Part shown: positions 22,887 through 33,140 of the stretch, piece after piece | How positions within the stretch are numbered: the stretch's first letter is position 1 | Layout of the letters: every line of letters begins with the position of its first letter | NCBI GenBank assembly: GCA_943737045.1 | Contig: CALSFV010000039.1 | Coordinates: 573,001 to 637,000 of the forward strand | DNA from: Parapristionchus giblindavisi | Taxonomy: Eukaryota > Nematoda > Chromadorea > Rhabditida > Diplogasteridae | Direction of reading: 5' to 3' | DNA length: 64,000 nucleotides | Translations under genes and position numbers: made by a program | Notes under the pieces: generated by a model | The model's database searches: none | What the model saw: only the letters and a program-made list of their open reading frames with translations | Told to the model about the DNA's origin: nothing

Positions 22887-22972
22887 ACTACTTCAAAATA
22901 GGGTACCAGTACACCGCGCAAGTCCAAAAGTACGTGAAAAATGAAATTAACACAAAGGAAGGACGTTTACAG
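22887..22972. mobile_element. MITE family M2, left part, interrupted
   Basis: Matches 10372-10455 (GGGTACCAGTACACCG then AAATGAAATTAACACAAAGG and CGTTTA). It stops where the hAT-type MITE and Tc1-like foldback begin. Confidence 0.75.
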
Positions 22973-23255
22973 TAGGGATCCGCATTCGTGCAAATGCACA
23001 GCCGGTACGAGCAAGAGCGAAATGAAAATAATGAAAAGTCATTCTGCACAATTAAGACGCATTTTTTCGTGCGATGTAAAGCATGCAAATGCCAGACCAA
23101 CCACCAATTTGATGAATAAAAATGATGAAAATGAATCGAATGCATTATTTTGAACGAATGAATACTTAACTATAATTATGAAGTCGTGCGCACGACTTTT
23201 CTTTCATTTTCATTTTGAAAATAATTTCGCACGAATGCACATTTGCGGATCCCTA
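22973..23255. mobile_element. hAT-type MITE family M3, copy 1
   Basis: Inverted ends TAGGGATCCGCA. Flanked on both sides by GTTTACAG (22965-22972 and 23256-23263), an exact 8-bp target-site duplication. 283 bp, no coding capacity. Copy 2 is at 31832. Confidence 0.92.
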
Positions 23256-23260
23256 GTTTA

Positions 23261-24700
23261 CAGTACCGTGCAAAAGTATGGACGCAAAATTCGAATCGTT
23301 ATAACTTTTTACGTACTTGGCCGATCGGCCTCGGTTTAATTTTATTATATAGTACGAACATTGGAGAAAATTATGAAGGTATCGATTATTACCTACGGTG
23401 ATGAAATGATTTCATCATACTTGAAATGCCGAGGTGTGATCCAAAAAATAGGTTTATTCTCAGGTAAATTTTTTCTGTGAGTCCAATTTTTTTGGTGAGG
23501 AACTAACAACTATCAGTGAACATTTCAAGCCATTAACCTCGTTGGTTGCACACCGCTCCGAGGAATTAGCTAATTTCGCCTGACCCATTAAAATTTCGTA
23601 AAAATGCCATAACTCGGTCCGTAGTTGAGCTACAGGCCTCCGATTCAACAAGTATTATCGCATAGTCATGGGGCAGCACCATGCCAATTTCGGAAGGTTT
23701 CCGGCTCTCGAAGAGAAAATTCGAAAAAAGTCCCAAACCATATTCTGGGCTTACGGTATTTCCCGGCCGGTTTTTCTAAAAATCTAAAAGTTTAGTATGA
23801 TGTGCCTAAACATCTACCTAACACATCTACAAAGTGGCGAGATTACAGGAGTTCAATTACGACTTTGCCCATAAAAATACCATTGGAAGTCAAAGTGTAC
23901 GGAACCAAACTTCTTTCGCTATGGAGAATTATTACGGGTCAATAACACAGTATTTCATATCAATTTCGATCAGATTTTGAACCAAGTGTTTAATAAGCAC
24001 ATCTCCTACAAGAATCCTCAATTTAGTTCCACTATTCGACATTCCACCTTTTTCATCTGTCTCTATTCTCGCAAAATTCCACTTTGACTGTCAATGGTAT
24101 GTTTATGGGCAAAGTCGTAATTGAACTCCTGTAATCTCGCCACTTTGTAGATGTGTTAGGTAGATGTTTAGGCACATCATACTAAACTTTTAGATTTTTA
24201 GAAAAACCGGCCGGGAAATACCGTAAGCCCAAAATATGTTTTGGGACTTTTTTCGAATTTTCTCTTCGAGAGCCGGAAACCTTCCGAAATTGGCATGGTG
24301 CTGCCCCATGACTATGCGATAATACTTGTTGAATCGGAGGCCTGTAGCTCAACTACAGACCGAGTTATGGCATTTTTACGAAATTTTAATGGGTCAGGCG
24401 AAATTAGCTAATTCCTCGGAGCGGTGTGCAACCAACGAGGTTAATGGCTTGAAATGTTCACTGATAGTTGTTAGTTCCTCACAAAAAAATTGGACTCACA
24501 GAAAAAATCTGCCTGAGAATAAACCTATTTTTTGGATCACACTTCGGCATTTTAAGTATGATGAAATCATTTCATCACCGTAGGTAATAATCGATACCAT
24601 CAAAATATTCCCAATATTTATACTATTTAATAAAATTAAACAGAGGCCGATCGGCAAAGGTCGTAGAAAGTTATAACAATTCGAATTTTGCACGGTACTG
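23261..24700. mobile_element. Tc1/mariner-type foldback, 1.44 kb
   Basis: Ends CAGTACCGTGCAAAAGTATG and CACGGTACTG. Both arms are long inverted repeats (for example TAGCTAATTTCGCCTGACCC at 23567 and its mirror at 24394), meeting near 23950. No transposase frame. The same termini bound the element at 30205. The left 3 nt (CAG) were involved in the hAT-MITE target duplication. Confidence 0.85.
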
Positions 24701-24776
24701 TCTATGAAAAATTTCAGAGAACGTGGGGACATACCTCTCGGTGAAGTGTATATATTAGGTAGTATACAGGGTGCGG

Positions 24777-25354
24777 CAGAATTATGGAAACACGAGCTTT
24801 GATCTCCCCTGATCACATGTATTGAGCAAATCGGTTCAACATATAATATTTTATCAACAACTATCATATCAACAACAATATGTGTTAACTTCTCAATTTT
24901 GTCTCCTTTCGCGTCAATAACTAGCTTCAAACGGTATTGGTGAAAACGACGGTGGCGGAATGGTATTTTAGGTCGATTCTTTCCCATTCCCGGAGAATGG
25001 CCTTCTTGAGCGACTCCAGATTCGAGTTGGGACGAGCACATGTATTGCTCTCAAGAACTGATCACACAAAATGGTCGAGGGGGGTTGAGATCGGGAGAGT
25101 AGGAGTCCATTCCGAGGAGCCGGTAAAGGAGTGAAAACGGGGTCTTGAACCAGGCATTCACAATCTTTGCCTTGTAATTCTAGGGCGTGTCATTTCACTG
25201 AATTGAAAGCAATCAGTACCAAACTCAGATACGAGATGCTCATAATGGTGAATTTCAATGAAATTATTTCGAGAGCGACGGGGAAACGCACAAAGCTATG
25301 AAAACCCACTGCTAAATGCAGAACGTCGTGTTTCCATAATTCTGCCGCACCCTG
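24777..25354 (-). mobile_element. Tc1/mariner element remnant with transposase C-terminus
   Basis: Ends CAGGGTGCGGCAGAATTATG and complement, flanked by TA at both sides (24775-24776, 25355-25356). On the minus strand, near 25110-24920, broken frames give SYSPDLNP (the conserved motif before the last catalytic acidic residue), then after a frameshift NLESLKKAILREWERID. That is the C-terminal end of a Tc1/mariner-type transposase. The rest is missing. Confidence 0.85.
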
Positions 25355-25863
25355 TAAGTAAATAAATCGAGAACGATACTGTTACACTTGTCCTGGTAAT
25401 AGTTTATCCACTATACGTGAAACATATATCAATTGAGAGGAGAAAGGTTCTTATTTTCATACACTTTTACAGGAGATCCGTGATATGAAGATCGAATAAA
25501 GCTTATGATAGTTTGATTCACAGCCGTACAAAACAGTTGAAGTTATTTTTCAAACACATTTATCTGCAATATGGTATTCAATACGTGTAGCGTCTCGCCC
25601 ATCGATTATCCCTCATATTTCTCATATTTTCAAATTTTCTCATATTCTCTCACATTTTTAGCGTGGATCTGTTTATCCAATGTACTTATATATAATAAAA
25701 AAAGTAGGGTCTAGTTGGTCTAGTAGGTCTTGTCGGTCTGTTCGGATTACTCCAACCACTCTTCTTTCCATTATACTCTTTAAGAGTAAACGCTGATATG
25801 CATGGGGAAAAGCACTTCTTACTTCCGGATGTCCAAGAACAATGACGCACAGCGATCTGATCT

Positions 25864-26005
25864 GTGGCCGTATGCAAGAACCGTTTTCCGGGAAAATGTG
25901 ACGTCATTAGCGTAGGCGGAGGCGTTTTCAAAAATCCTCAACCTACGCTAATGACATCACATTTTCCCGGAAAACGGTTTTCCCGTTGTTCTTGCATACG
26001 GCCAC
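25864..26005. mobile_element. MITE family M4, copy 1
   Basis: GTGGCCGTATGCAAGAACCG and complement bound 142 bp. The arms contain AAAATGTGACGTCATTAGCG. A diverged copy lies at 53421-53536. Confidence 0.85.
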
Positions 26006-26029
26006 TGCTTATTAGCGATATTTTCTTTT

Positions 26030-26250
26030 CACATATCTCGGTAAATTTCAAAAATTGGTGCTACAATTCCCTATATCTATTGATATCTAGTATATTGAAT
26101 ATCTAGTTATGGCCACAGCGCCATCTTCCGAAAAGTTGTCGTTCATGAATAACAAGATGGGTGACGTTTCCTAATTGCTCAATCAGATCGCCTTGTGACG
26201 TTGATCTTCATATGCGCATCTTCTGATTGGTATATGAACAAATTGAAGAA
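26030..26250. repeat. Dispersed repeat shared with 37590-37770
   Basis: TTTCAAAAATTGGTGC, GCGCCATCTTC.G.AAAGTTG and GACGTTTCCTAATTGCTCAA occur in the same order at 37590-37770. No coding signal. Confidence 0.7.
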
Positions 26251-26649
26251 TTGAAGGCTGCGCTGACAACCTCATCTCAAAGATAAAACAGCAGCTCCAA
26301 TTTTGCGTAAATGAATACTTTTTAATCAAATCTAAACACACTATGTTGGAAGACGATTGCACTTTGATGAACTATAGTAAAAACTTTTTTTTTAAATTCA
26401 CGCCACAAAATTTCGAAAATATTTCTGGCTGTTGATTGGGTATTTGACCACGATTTCTCTCCCTTTAATACTCATATATATTTAGAAAACAAAAGAGGCA
26501 CTTGTAAATCTTTTTATAGTCAAAACGGGCTCAAAAATAGGGCTGTACAAATCATTTACTTGTTTGCAATTTGCAGTAAATTGCAACTAAAATTTGCATG
26601 ACTTTACTTATATTGTACATAATTAGATTTGTCCTTTTGCATTTTTAGC

Positions 26650-26713
26650 AATATTTTGGTGCCGCTCTATATAACCCTTCATTCTTTTTGTTTCATCATT
26701 ATTTCGTTCAGAA
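26650..26713 (+). promoter_or_regulatory. Core promoter of peptide locus 2
   Basis: TATATAA at 26668-26674, 46 nt before the ATG. Confidence 0.6.
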
Positions 26714-27004
26714 ATGCGTCTTCTTCTCATTTTTCTCATTATCGCCACAATCGTTTCTTGTGTCTTCTATGATATCCAGAATCCCATGGAGGGATGCAGG
26801 AAAGAGTAGGTTTCTTGTTCTTTCTGAACTCACTTTGATCTTTGATCTTTGAGTTTTGATCTTAAATTTTAGGTGTGAGGCAACTCAGTCTACGGACATT
26901 GATCAGTGCACGGATAAATGTTTCCAGGTTAGAGTTGATATACTTGACTTGAAAAGATCTCTGGAAAACTTCAGTCACTCACTCTCCAGCAATCCGGCCG
27001 TTGA
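26714..27004 (+). CDS. Small secreted Cys-hairpin peptide, locus 2
   Basis: Exons 26714-26805, 26873-26927 and 26975-27004 give 58 aa: signal MRLLLIFLIIATIVSC, then C-RKE-C, 10 residues, C-TDK-C, ending ..QQSGR. Intron 2 is only 47 nt. If it is retained, the frame stays open to TAA at 27024-27026 and replaces the short tail by a longer helical-looking one (starts VRVDILDLKRSLENFSH). The tail of the spliced form matches locus 1 (QSL..QQ.GR), so splicing is favoured. Locus 2 and its flanks (to ~27700) are collinear with locus 1 and its flanks (to ~22860), a segmental duplicate. Confidence 0.75.
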
Positions 27005-27714
27005 AACATATATGGAGATCGTATAAATAAATCTGATTATAGTAGCATGCATACACACGAAATACAGACTGCATCTAAAAACAAGGGAAAATATGTGATT
27101 TAATAATAATACTTCATTCACGTCAAGTCCCTTTTGTCAGATTCGAAAAAACTCCATTATTATTTAGCACCAAGGATTATTGGATTGAAATCCCTACATT
27201 AAACTTGGCTTGAAGCGTCCCGCACTAAGAAAAATTTTCTTTTTTTAAACTCAAACTTTCGACTTTCGCGGTTGAAGACCTTGAGTGCAATAGGCGTTCT
27301 TGTTGACTATCAACACTCAGTTTGCGATAAATCTTTTTTTCCTGTGGGAGCATCTTAGCTACTATCATTGAACTGCCGTGATTAGATTCATAGTTTCTAA
27401 TTAGATTCGTAGTTTCAAATTCCACCCAACTCGAGTTGCCCTAATGGGTCAAAAGTGCTATCGATTTAAAATATTGATTAGTAGGTCAGCGGTGCAACTT
27501 TTGAAACCACTTTTGGTCATCCCAATTTCAACCACCACCCAACTAGAGTTGAGTGGACTTAAAAAAATACGAATCTAATTAGGATATTTTTGATCTAATT
27601 AGGTAATTTTCGAATCTGATTGTGACACGTTAGGAACACGCCAGAATTAAATTCTCGACGAGTTGCCAGAGCATATGGGTCGGTTGTGGAATCGTGAGTC
27701 ACACTCTGGTATTA

Positions 27715-27910
27715 TCAAACAAGTAGTTTACTTATATTTCCCACTAGCCGTAGACTTGCAAGTCTACGGCTAGTTAAACGTTAGTTTACTAGAAGTGGTG
27801 TATAATACGGTAATGTATTTCGTCAAATGTTCTTTCACTTATTCAATAAACTAGCATTAAGCTAATAGTCTGTGACGTAACGTAAGTAAACTACTAGTTT
27901 GGAAATACAA
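27715..27910. mobile_element. Palindromic element near the MSP B 3' end
   Basis: Outer arms AAACAAGTAGTTTACTTA and the imperfect complement near 27885. A perfect 32-bp palindrome at 27743-27774 is centred on TGCA (TAGACTTGCAAGTCTA at its heart). Confidence 0.55.
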
Positions 27911-28080
27911 GAGCACCTGGTGCTTCCCTTGTAAGGCCTGACTGACAAGAGCGATTCCCCCAACACATCTTCATTATTAAAAAAAATTGTGATATATTGT
28001 CGATTGTTCGTATAGCATATGCAACACATTTCAGTAAATATCCTTTATCCATAGCCATAGTATCCCTATATTTGTAGTAC

Positions 28081-28600
28081 TTAAGGGTTGTACTCGATGG
28101 GGAGGTTCTTTCTGCGAACCATACCGTCTCCCTGGAACCATTCACGACGGAATTGCTTGGCGGCTCCATCAGGGGTGTTGGTCCACTCGATGGTGATACG
28201 GTCGTTGTTAGTGTCCTGAACGGAACGTATGATTACAGTCGGTGAAACAACTTTGAAAACTACAGTAACCAATGCTATCGTACCTCCTGTCCATAAGCGA
28301 AGGCGTCGCAAGAGACGGCGATGAGGGCGTTCTCCTTGGGGTCGAGAACTCCTGATCCGGGGTCGACTCCGAGTCTCTTCATGTTGGTGGTCTTGAATGC
28401 CCATCCGATACGGCGAGCAGAGGAGTTGGTTACCTGAAGATGAGTATATTAGGGTTGGTAAAGAGCTTTAAAATCTTAAAACCCTAATCCTAAAGACTTA
28501 CCTTGATGTGGTAGGTGTGCTTGTCATCATAAGGAGCGTTGAAGACAATCTTGCTGCCGGGTTGAGTGGCGATATCTCCGGGAGGTACTGACTCAGCCAT
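28081..28600 (-). CDS. Major sperm protein (MSP), copy B
   Basis: Minus strand exons 28600-28502, 28433-28284 and 28215-28081, 127 aa. It is the same protein as copy A over every segment I translated, with only synonymous changes noticed. Intron positions and phases are identical to copies A and C, so the three derive from one intron-bearing ancestor. TATAAAA lies 42 nt upstream (28642-28636). The upstream flank contains the GCAATTTCTTTGAAAGAAA palindrome, which also borders peptide locus 3, 360 bp away and divergently oriented. Confidence 0.97.
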
Positions 28601-28897
28601 GACGACGAATGTGAAGGTCGACCGATTGGCATGGCTTTTATATGCGAAAAGATAATTTGATTTTCCCTGCAAAAAAATTCAATGCAAATATAAATTAATT
28701 ATAACATTGAATATCATCATGATATTCAAAATTGAAGGAATTTGCAATTTCTTTGAAAGAAATTATCCTAAAGACACAAATCTTATGGAAAATAATATTC
28801 ATTTTGTATTTTGATCAATTACTTTCGCAGCTGGCATTTGCATGAGTGTAATTATATTATTCATAATTTGCCTATATTTAGCCATTTGCATGTTTGC

Positions 28898-28961
28898 AAT
28901 ATTTTAGAGAGGCTCTATATAACCCTTCAATCTCTTAGTTTCATCATTATTTCGCTCAGAA
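28898..28961 (+). promoter_or_regulatory. Core promoter of peptide locus 3
   Basis: TATATAA at 28916-28922, 46 nt before the ATG; upstream TTTGCA repeats (28847, 28885, 28893). Confidence 0.6.
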
Positions 28962-29380
28962 ATGCGTCTTCTTCTCCTTCTTCTCATTATCGTCTCTCTC
29001 GTTTATTCCTCCGGCATTCCAGCGTTGAATGTCGAAAAAATATGCAAGGAAAGGTATGGTTATTTTTCTCTAAAAAGATCCGTTCATTTTGATCTTTGAT
29101 CTTTGATCTTTGATCTTAAATTATAGTTGTGCGAGAGAGCATTCCGCTGCCACGGACGCTGAACGTTGCGCTGATGCATGTATCAAGGTTCGAGTTGACA
29201 TTCTTAAAGATTAATTTGAATCTCTCCGCTCTGGCCACACTCTCTCGCGTACTTTGTAAACGAGAGAGTATTGCCAATGCGGAGAGAAATTAACTTGGGG
29301 CGTGCCTTTAACGTGAAAAGACCCGTGAATATCTTCAGAGATACTATAGCGGACTCGGCAATTCGGATATCGGCCGTTGA
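28962..29380 (+). CDS. Small secreted Cys-hairpin peptide, locus 3
   Basis: Exons 28962-29053, 29127-29187 and 29339-29380, 64 aa. Signal MRLLLLLLIIVSLVYS. Mature part C-KES-C, 12 residues, C-ADA-C, and a last exon ending SDIGR. Intron 2 is enlarged to 151 nt by an M1 MITE (29204-29311). The inverted paralogue, locus 4, has no MITE there, so the insertion is later than the inverted duplication. Four tandem TTTGATC heptamers precede the intron-1 acceptor. Confidence 0.8.
29204..29311. mobile_element. M1 MITE in intron 2 of peptide locus 3
   Basis: TTAAAG...CTTTAA ends, CTCTCCGCTCTGGCCACACT arm and GTATTGCCAATGCGGAGAG arm. Confidence 0.85.
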
Positions 29381-29939
29381 AGTAGAAATGGAGTGCGAAT
29401 AAAGATTATGATTGTAATTGTTCATGCATACACACGAAACACACTGTATTTAAGAATAAGGGGAATATATGTGGTTTAAATTGACAAAACAGAAAGTTGC
29501 CTGACTTTAATTTAATTTAATTTATCGTACATCCAAAGATGTGGCAACATTTGAAACGACGATTGAATAAAAAAGTGATTGGGAAAGTGGGTGGTAGGAA
29601 TTGGGTGTTGGAGGGTGTATTCCACCAGTTGCCAGTAGTTCATTTCATCTCATGGCAATCAGAATACCTCGTATACGGGCAAATGGATGTCACGATACAC
29701 CATGTTTCAGAAAAATTACATATAAACGTAACCATTACAATTAATTAATGTCTGAAGGCGGAGGGCATACTATTGTAAAAGTTTGTTACTTACTAAGCTA
29801 TGCTACTTTTACAATCAAAAAAGTTAACACTATTTTTCACTTTTCCATCTACTTTTCCAATAATTAAACACCACATACATAAACAAACCCACCAATATAG
29901 GAACTGGTCATAATGATTGCGTTTGAATATCATATAGGA

Positions 29940-30204
29940 CAGAGTATTTGATTTTTGTGCAATTCTTGTCAAGCAAAAAAAATGGCAGAATCATTCTTCA
30001 CTTTTTGCGGTGTTGTGTTTTTTTGCGGCGACCGGGAAGAGAGAAAAAGTCGAGAAGAAAGGGAAAAATGATTTTCCATTTTTTGCTTGACAAGAATTGC
30101 AAAAATTTTCAAATGCACTGTCCTATATCACCAAAAGGGAAGAATGATTTGCCTTTTTTTGCTTGACAAGAATTGCAAAAAATTTCAAATACGCTATATT
30201 CCTA
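29940..30204. repeat. Short direct repeats around TTTTTGCTTGACAAGAATTG
   Basis: TTGCTTGACAAGAATTGCAAAA occurs at 30082 and 30160 with a reversed relative (TGCAATTCTTGTCAAGCAAA) at 29957. No gene recognised. Confidence 0.55.
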
Positions 30205-31783
30205 CAGTACCGTGCAAAAGTCTATCCACTTTTGCTTTTTTCGTCATAACTTTTTTCAAACTCAACCGATCATGCCCAGCTTTTCAGGGATTATTTTGAG
30301 AGTGTTTTCACGTGGTTTACTCAACAAACTAGCCGGGGTGAACTCTTACTTTGAAATTTATTTCGAATTTATCAAAAGTCACAAAAGTGAGATATTCGAA
30401 TTCTTCGATTTTTTTCTATTATTTCGCTACAAATGTGTGCTATATCGTATTAAAACTATGACACGACATATTGGGAGTAAGAATCTATCGATATCCGAGC
30501 GGTAATCCATTTGCCGTGGACGTCAGATATGCTGCACGCAGGCACTCTCTCACAGCAAGTCCGGATGTCTGTTTCGACTATCCACAAGGTCATCGAAATT
30601 CCAATCTAGGCTCAAACAATGAACAAGACTAATGCACAACCTCGCAAAACGATTTTGAGATCTGATCATCCGATTATCCGCATCTCGAATGAGAAAACGA
30701 GGCTCACGGTAACGATCGTTAAGCGAGAACTGACGGAATTTCAACAAATTGGGGTACGTAAAGCTTTTAAACCTGGCTGAAAAGATGTTTAAAGAAATGT
30801 AATTGGTCTCTAGGATATTACTGTTGTTCTCCTTACTCATAACTCTATTCATATGGGCCAGGAGGCCAATCAGATCTACAGAGAAGTAACCCCACAACAT
30901 CAAAGATCCTCGTCCATGCTTCACGGTGTCCAGCAGGTACTTCTAATCAAATCTAGTGCCAACCTGACGACTAACATGGGTTATTCTCCCCTTACCAATC
31001 ATCAGAAACTTGATTTCGTCATAAAATACGACCTACTTCTATTGTGAGGATGTCCAATGAATGTGCTCTTTTGCACATGCGATTCTTGCCTTGCGAATCG
31101 TTTCGTAGATCAGCGGTTTCTAGGTATGCCCACTTTTTTATAGTCCCGACGCACGATGACGACTTTGCACAATGTAGACGGACACCTCAAACTTCTTTTC
31201 AGCCAAGTTTAGAAGATTTACATACCCCAATTTGGTGAAATTCCGTCAGTTCTCGCTTGACGTTTATTGCCGTGAGCCTCGTTTTCTCATTCGAGATGCG
31301 GATAATCGGATGATCAGATGTAAAAATCGTCTTTCGAGGTCGTTCATTAGTATTGATCACTGTTTGAGCCTAGATTGGAATTTCGATGACCTTGTGGATA
31401 GTCGAAACAGACATCCGGACTTGCTGTGAGAGAGTGCCTGCGTGCAGCATATCTGACGTCCACGGCAAATGGATTACCGCTCGGATATCGATAGATTCTT
31501 ACTCCCAATATGTCGTGTCATAGTTTTAATACGATATAGCACACATTTGTAGCGAAATAATAGAAAAAAATCGAAGAAATCGAAGAATTCGAATATCTCA
31601 CTTTTGTGACTTTTGATAAATTCGAAATAAATTTCAAAGTAAGAGTTCACCCCGGCTAGTTTGTTGAGTAAACCACGTGAAAACACTCTCAAAATAATCC
31701 CTGAAAAGCTGGGCATGATCGGTTGAGTTTGAAAAAAGTTATGACGAGAAAAGCAAAAGTGGATAGACTTTTGCACGGTACTG
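30205..31783 (-). mobile_element. Tc1-like foldback carrying transposase fragments
   Basis: Ends CAGTACCGTGCAAAAGTCTA and complement, with TA at both sides (30203-30204, 31784-31785). The minus strand holds a broken Tc1-family transposase. From the right come a helix-turn-helix segment (LSQQVRMSVSTIHKVIE type) near 31430, then remnants of the catalytic region, then KHGRGSLMLWGYFS (the Tc1 motif near the second catalytic Asp) near 30920-30880. The left arm (30470-30780) repeats the DNA-binding half on the + strand. So two 5' halves face each other. Frameshifts and stops make it inactive. Confidence 0.88.
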
Positions 31784-31831
31784 TATATGAGCAACCTTGG
31801 TATTCAACCCAATCTTGCTCGTACCACGGAG

Positions 31832-32124
31832 TAGGGATCCGCAAATGTGCATTCGTGCGAAATGATTTTTAAACTGAAAATGAAAGAAAAGTCGTGCGCA
31901 CGACTTCATTATTATAATTGAGTATTCATTCGCGCAAATTAATGCATTTGACTCATTCTGATTCATTTTCATTCATAAAATTGGTAAAATTGGTGGTTGG
32001 TCTGTCATGTCTATTGCACGAATGGGCACGAAAAATGCGTCATAATTGTGCAGAATGACTTTTCATCATTTTTATTTCGTTCATGATCGTACCGGCTGTG
32101 CATTTGCACGAATGCGGATCCCTA
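31832..32124. mobile_element. hAT-type MITE family M3, copy 2
   Basis: Inverted ends TAGGGATCCGCA. Exact 8-bp duplication CCACGGAG at 31824-31831 and 32125-32132. 293 bp. Internally similar to copy 1 in reverse. Confidence 0.93.
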
Positions 32125-32309
32125 CCACGGAGCATATTCCCATATTCCCTGAAAACGAAATGAGCTTCATGAGCCTTGTTATAGTATATGCTGATGTGGT
32201 GAACTTCCTGGAGAATTGATGGTGAGTTCTGTGTACGACCCATAGTATGCCCTCCGTTGTCAGACATTAATTGATTGTCAAGGTTACGTTTATATGGTGT
32301 GATTGTTCC

Positions 32310-33140
32310 CCACCATGGTGTATCGTGACATCCATTTGCCCATATACGAGGTATTCTGATTGCCATGAGATGAAATGAACTACTGGCAACTGGTGGAATA
32401 CACCCTCCAACACCCAATTCCTACCACCCACCTTCCCCATTCACTTTTTTTATTCAATCGTTGTTTCAAATGTTGCCACATCTTTAGATGTACGATAAAT
32501 TAAATTAAATTAAAGTCAGGCAACTTTCTATTTCGTCAATTTAAACCACATTTCCCCCCTTATTATTAAATGCAGTCTGTGTTTCGTGGGTATGCGTGCA
32601 TGAACAATTACAATCATAATCTTTATTCGCACTCCATTTATACTTCAACGACCGAGTCCGCTAAGGTATAACTGAAGATATTCACAGATCTTTTCAAGTC
32701 CAGAATGCCAAGTCAAACCTGGATACATCTATCACGGCAATCTTTAGCGTCATTGGGATTGGAATGCTTGCCCGCACAACTATAATTTAGGATCAAAGAT
32801 CAAAATCTTTATGGAGAAAAAAACCTACCTTTCGTTGCATATTGCATAGATATTCAAGCCAAAAGAACAAACGAGAGTGGTGATTATGAGGAGAAGGAGA
32901 AGAAGACGCATTTCTGAACGAAATAATGATGAATCGAGGAGAATGAAGGGTTATATAGAGCGCCACCAAAATATTGCAAAAATGCAAAAGGCTAAATAAA
33001 GGCAATAATAACACTCGTGCAAATATCAGCTGCAAATTTTTAAAACAATGGAATAAATTGATCAAAATACGAAAATGAATATGATTTTCCAAAAGATTTG
33101 TGCCTTTATGATAATTTCTTTCAAAGAAATTGCTAATTCA
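32310..33140. repeat. Right arm of the inverted duplication (partner 28740-29760)
   Basis: Mirror image of the locus 3 region, including peptide locus 4 and ending with the GATAATTTCTTTCAAAGAAATTG palindrome. Confidence 0.85.
32645..32911 (-). CDS. Small secreted Cys-hairpin peptide, locus 4
   Basis: Minus strand exons 32911-32829, 32779-32719 and 32671-32645, 56 aa. Signal MRLLLLLLIITTLVCS. Mature part C-NES-C, 12 residues, C-RDR-C, and a tail LYLSGLGR. It is the only family member on the minus strand and is the inverted paralogue of locus 3. Intron 2 (47 nt) opens GTTTGA, so retention would stop at once. Intron 1 has only one and a half TTTGATC units. TATATAA at 32957-32951, 46 nt from the ATG. 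Confidence 0.8.

Larger units (their letters stand above)
28740..29760. repeat. Left arm of a large inverted duplication (partner 32310-33140)
   Basis: Peptide locus 3 plus its flanks (ATGTGGCAACATTTGAAACG, GGTGGTAGGAATTGGGTGTT, the ATGGCAATCAGAATACCTCG block) is mirrored at 32310-33140 around locus 4. About 2.5 kb of transposons sit between the arms. Confidence 0.85.

Noticed and set aside
30550..30924. 124-codon minus strand frame as an active transposase
   Set aside because: It is only a fragment of the Tc1-type catalytic region joined to unrelated arm sequence; no full catalytic triad.
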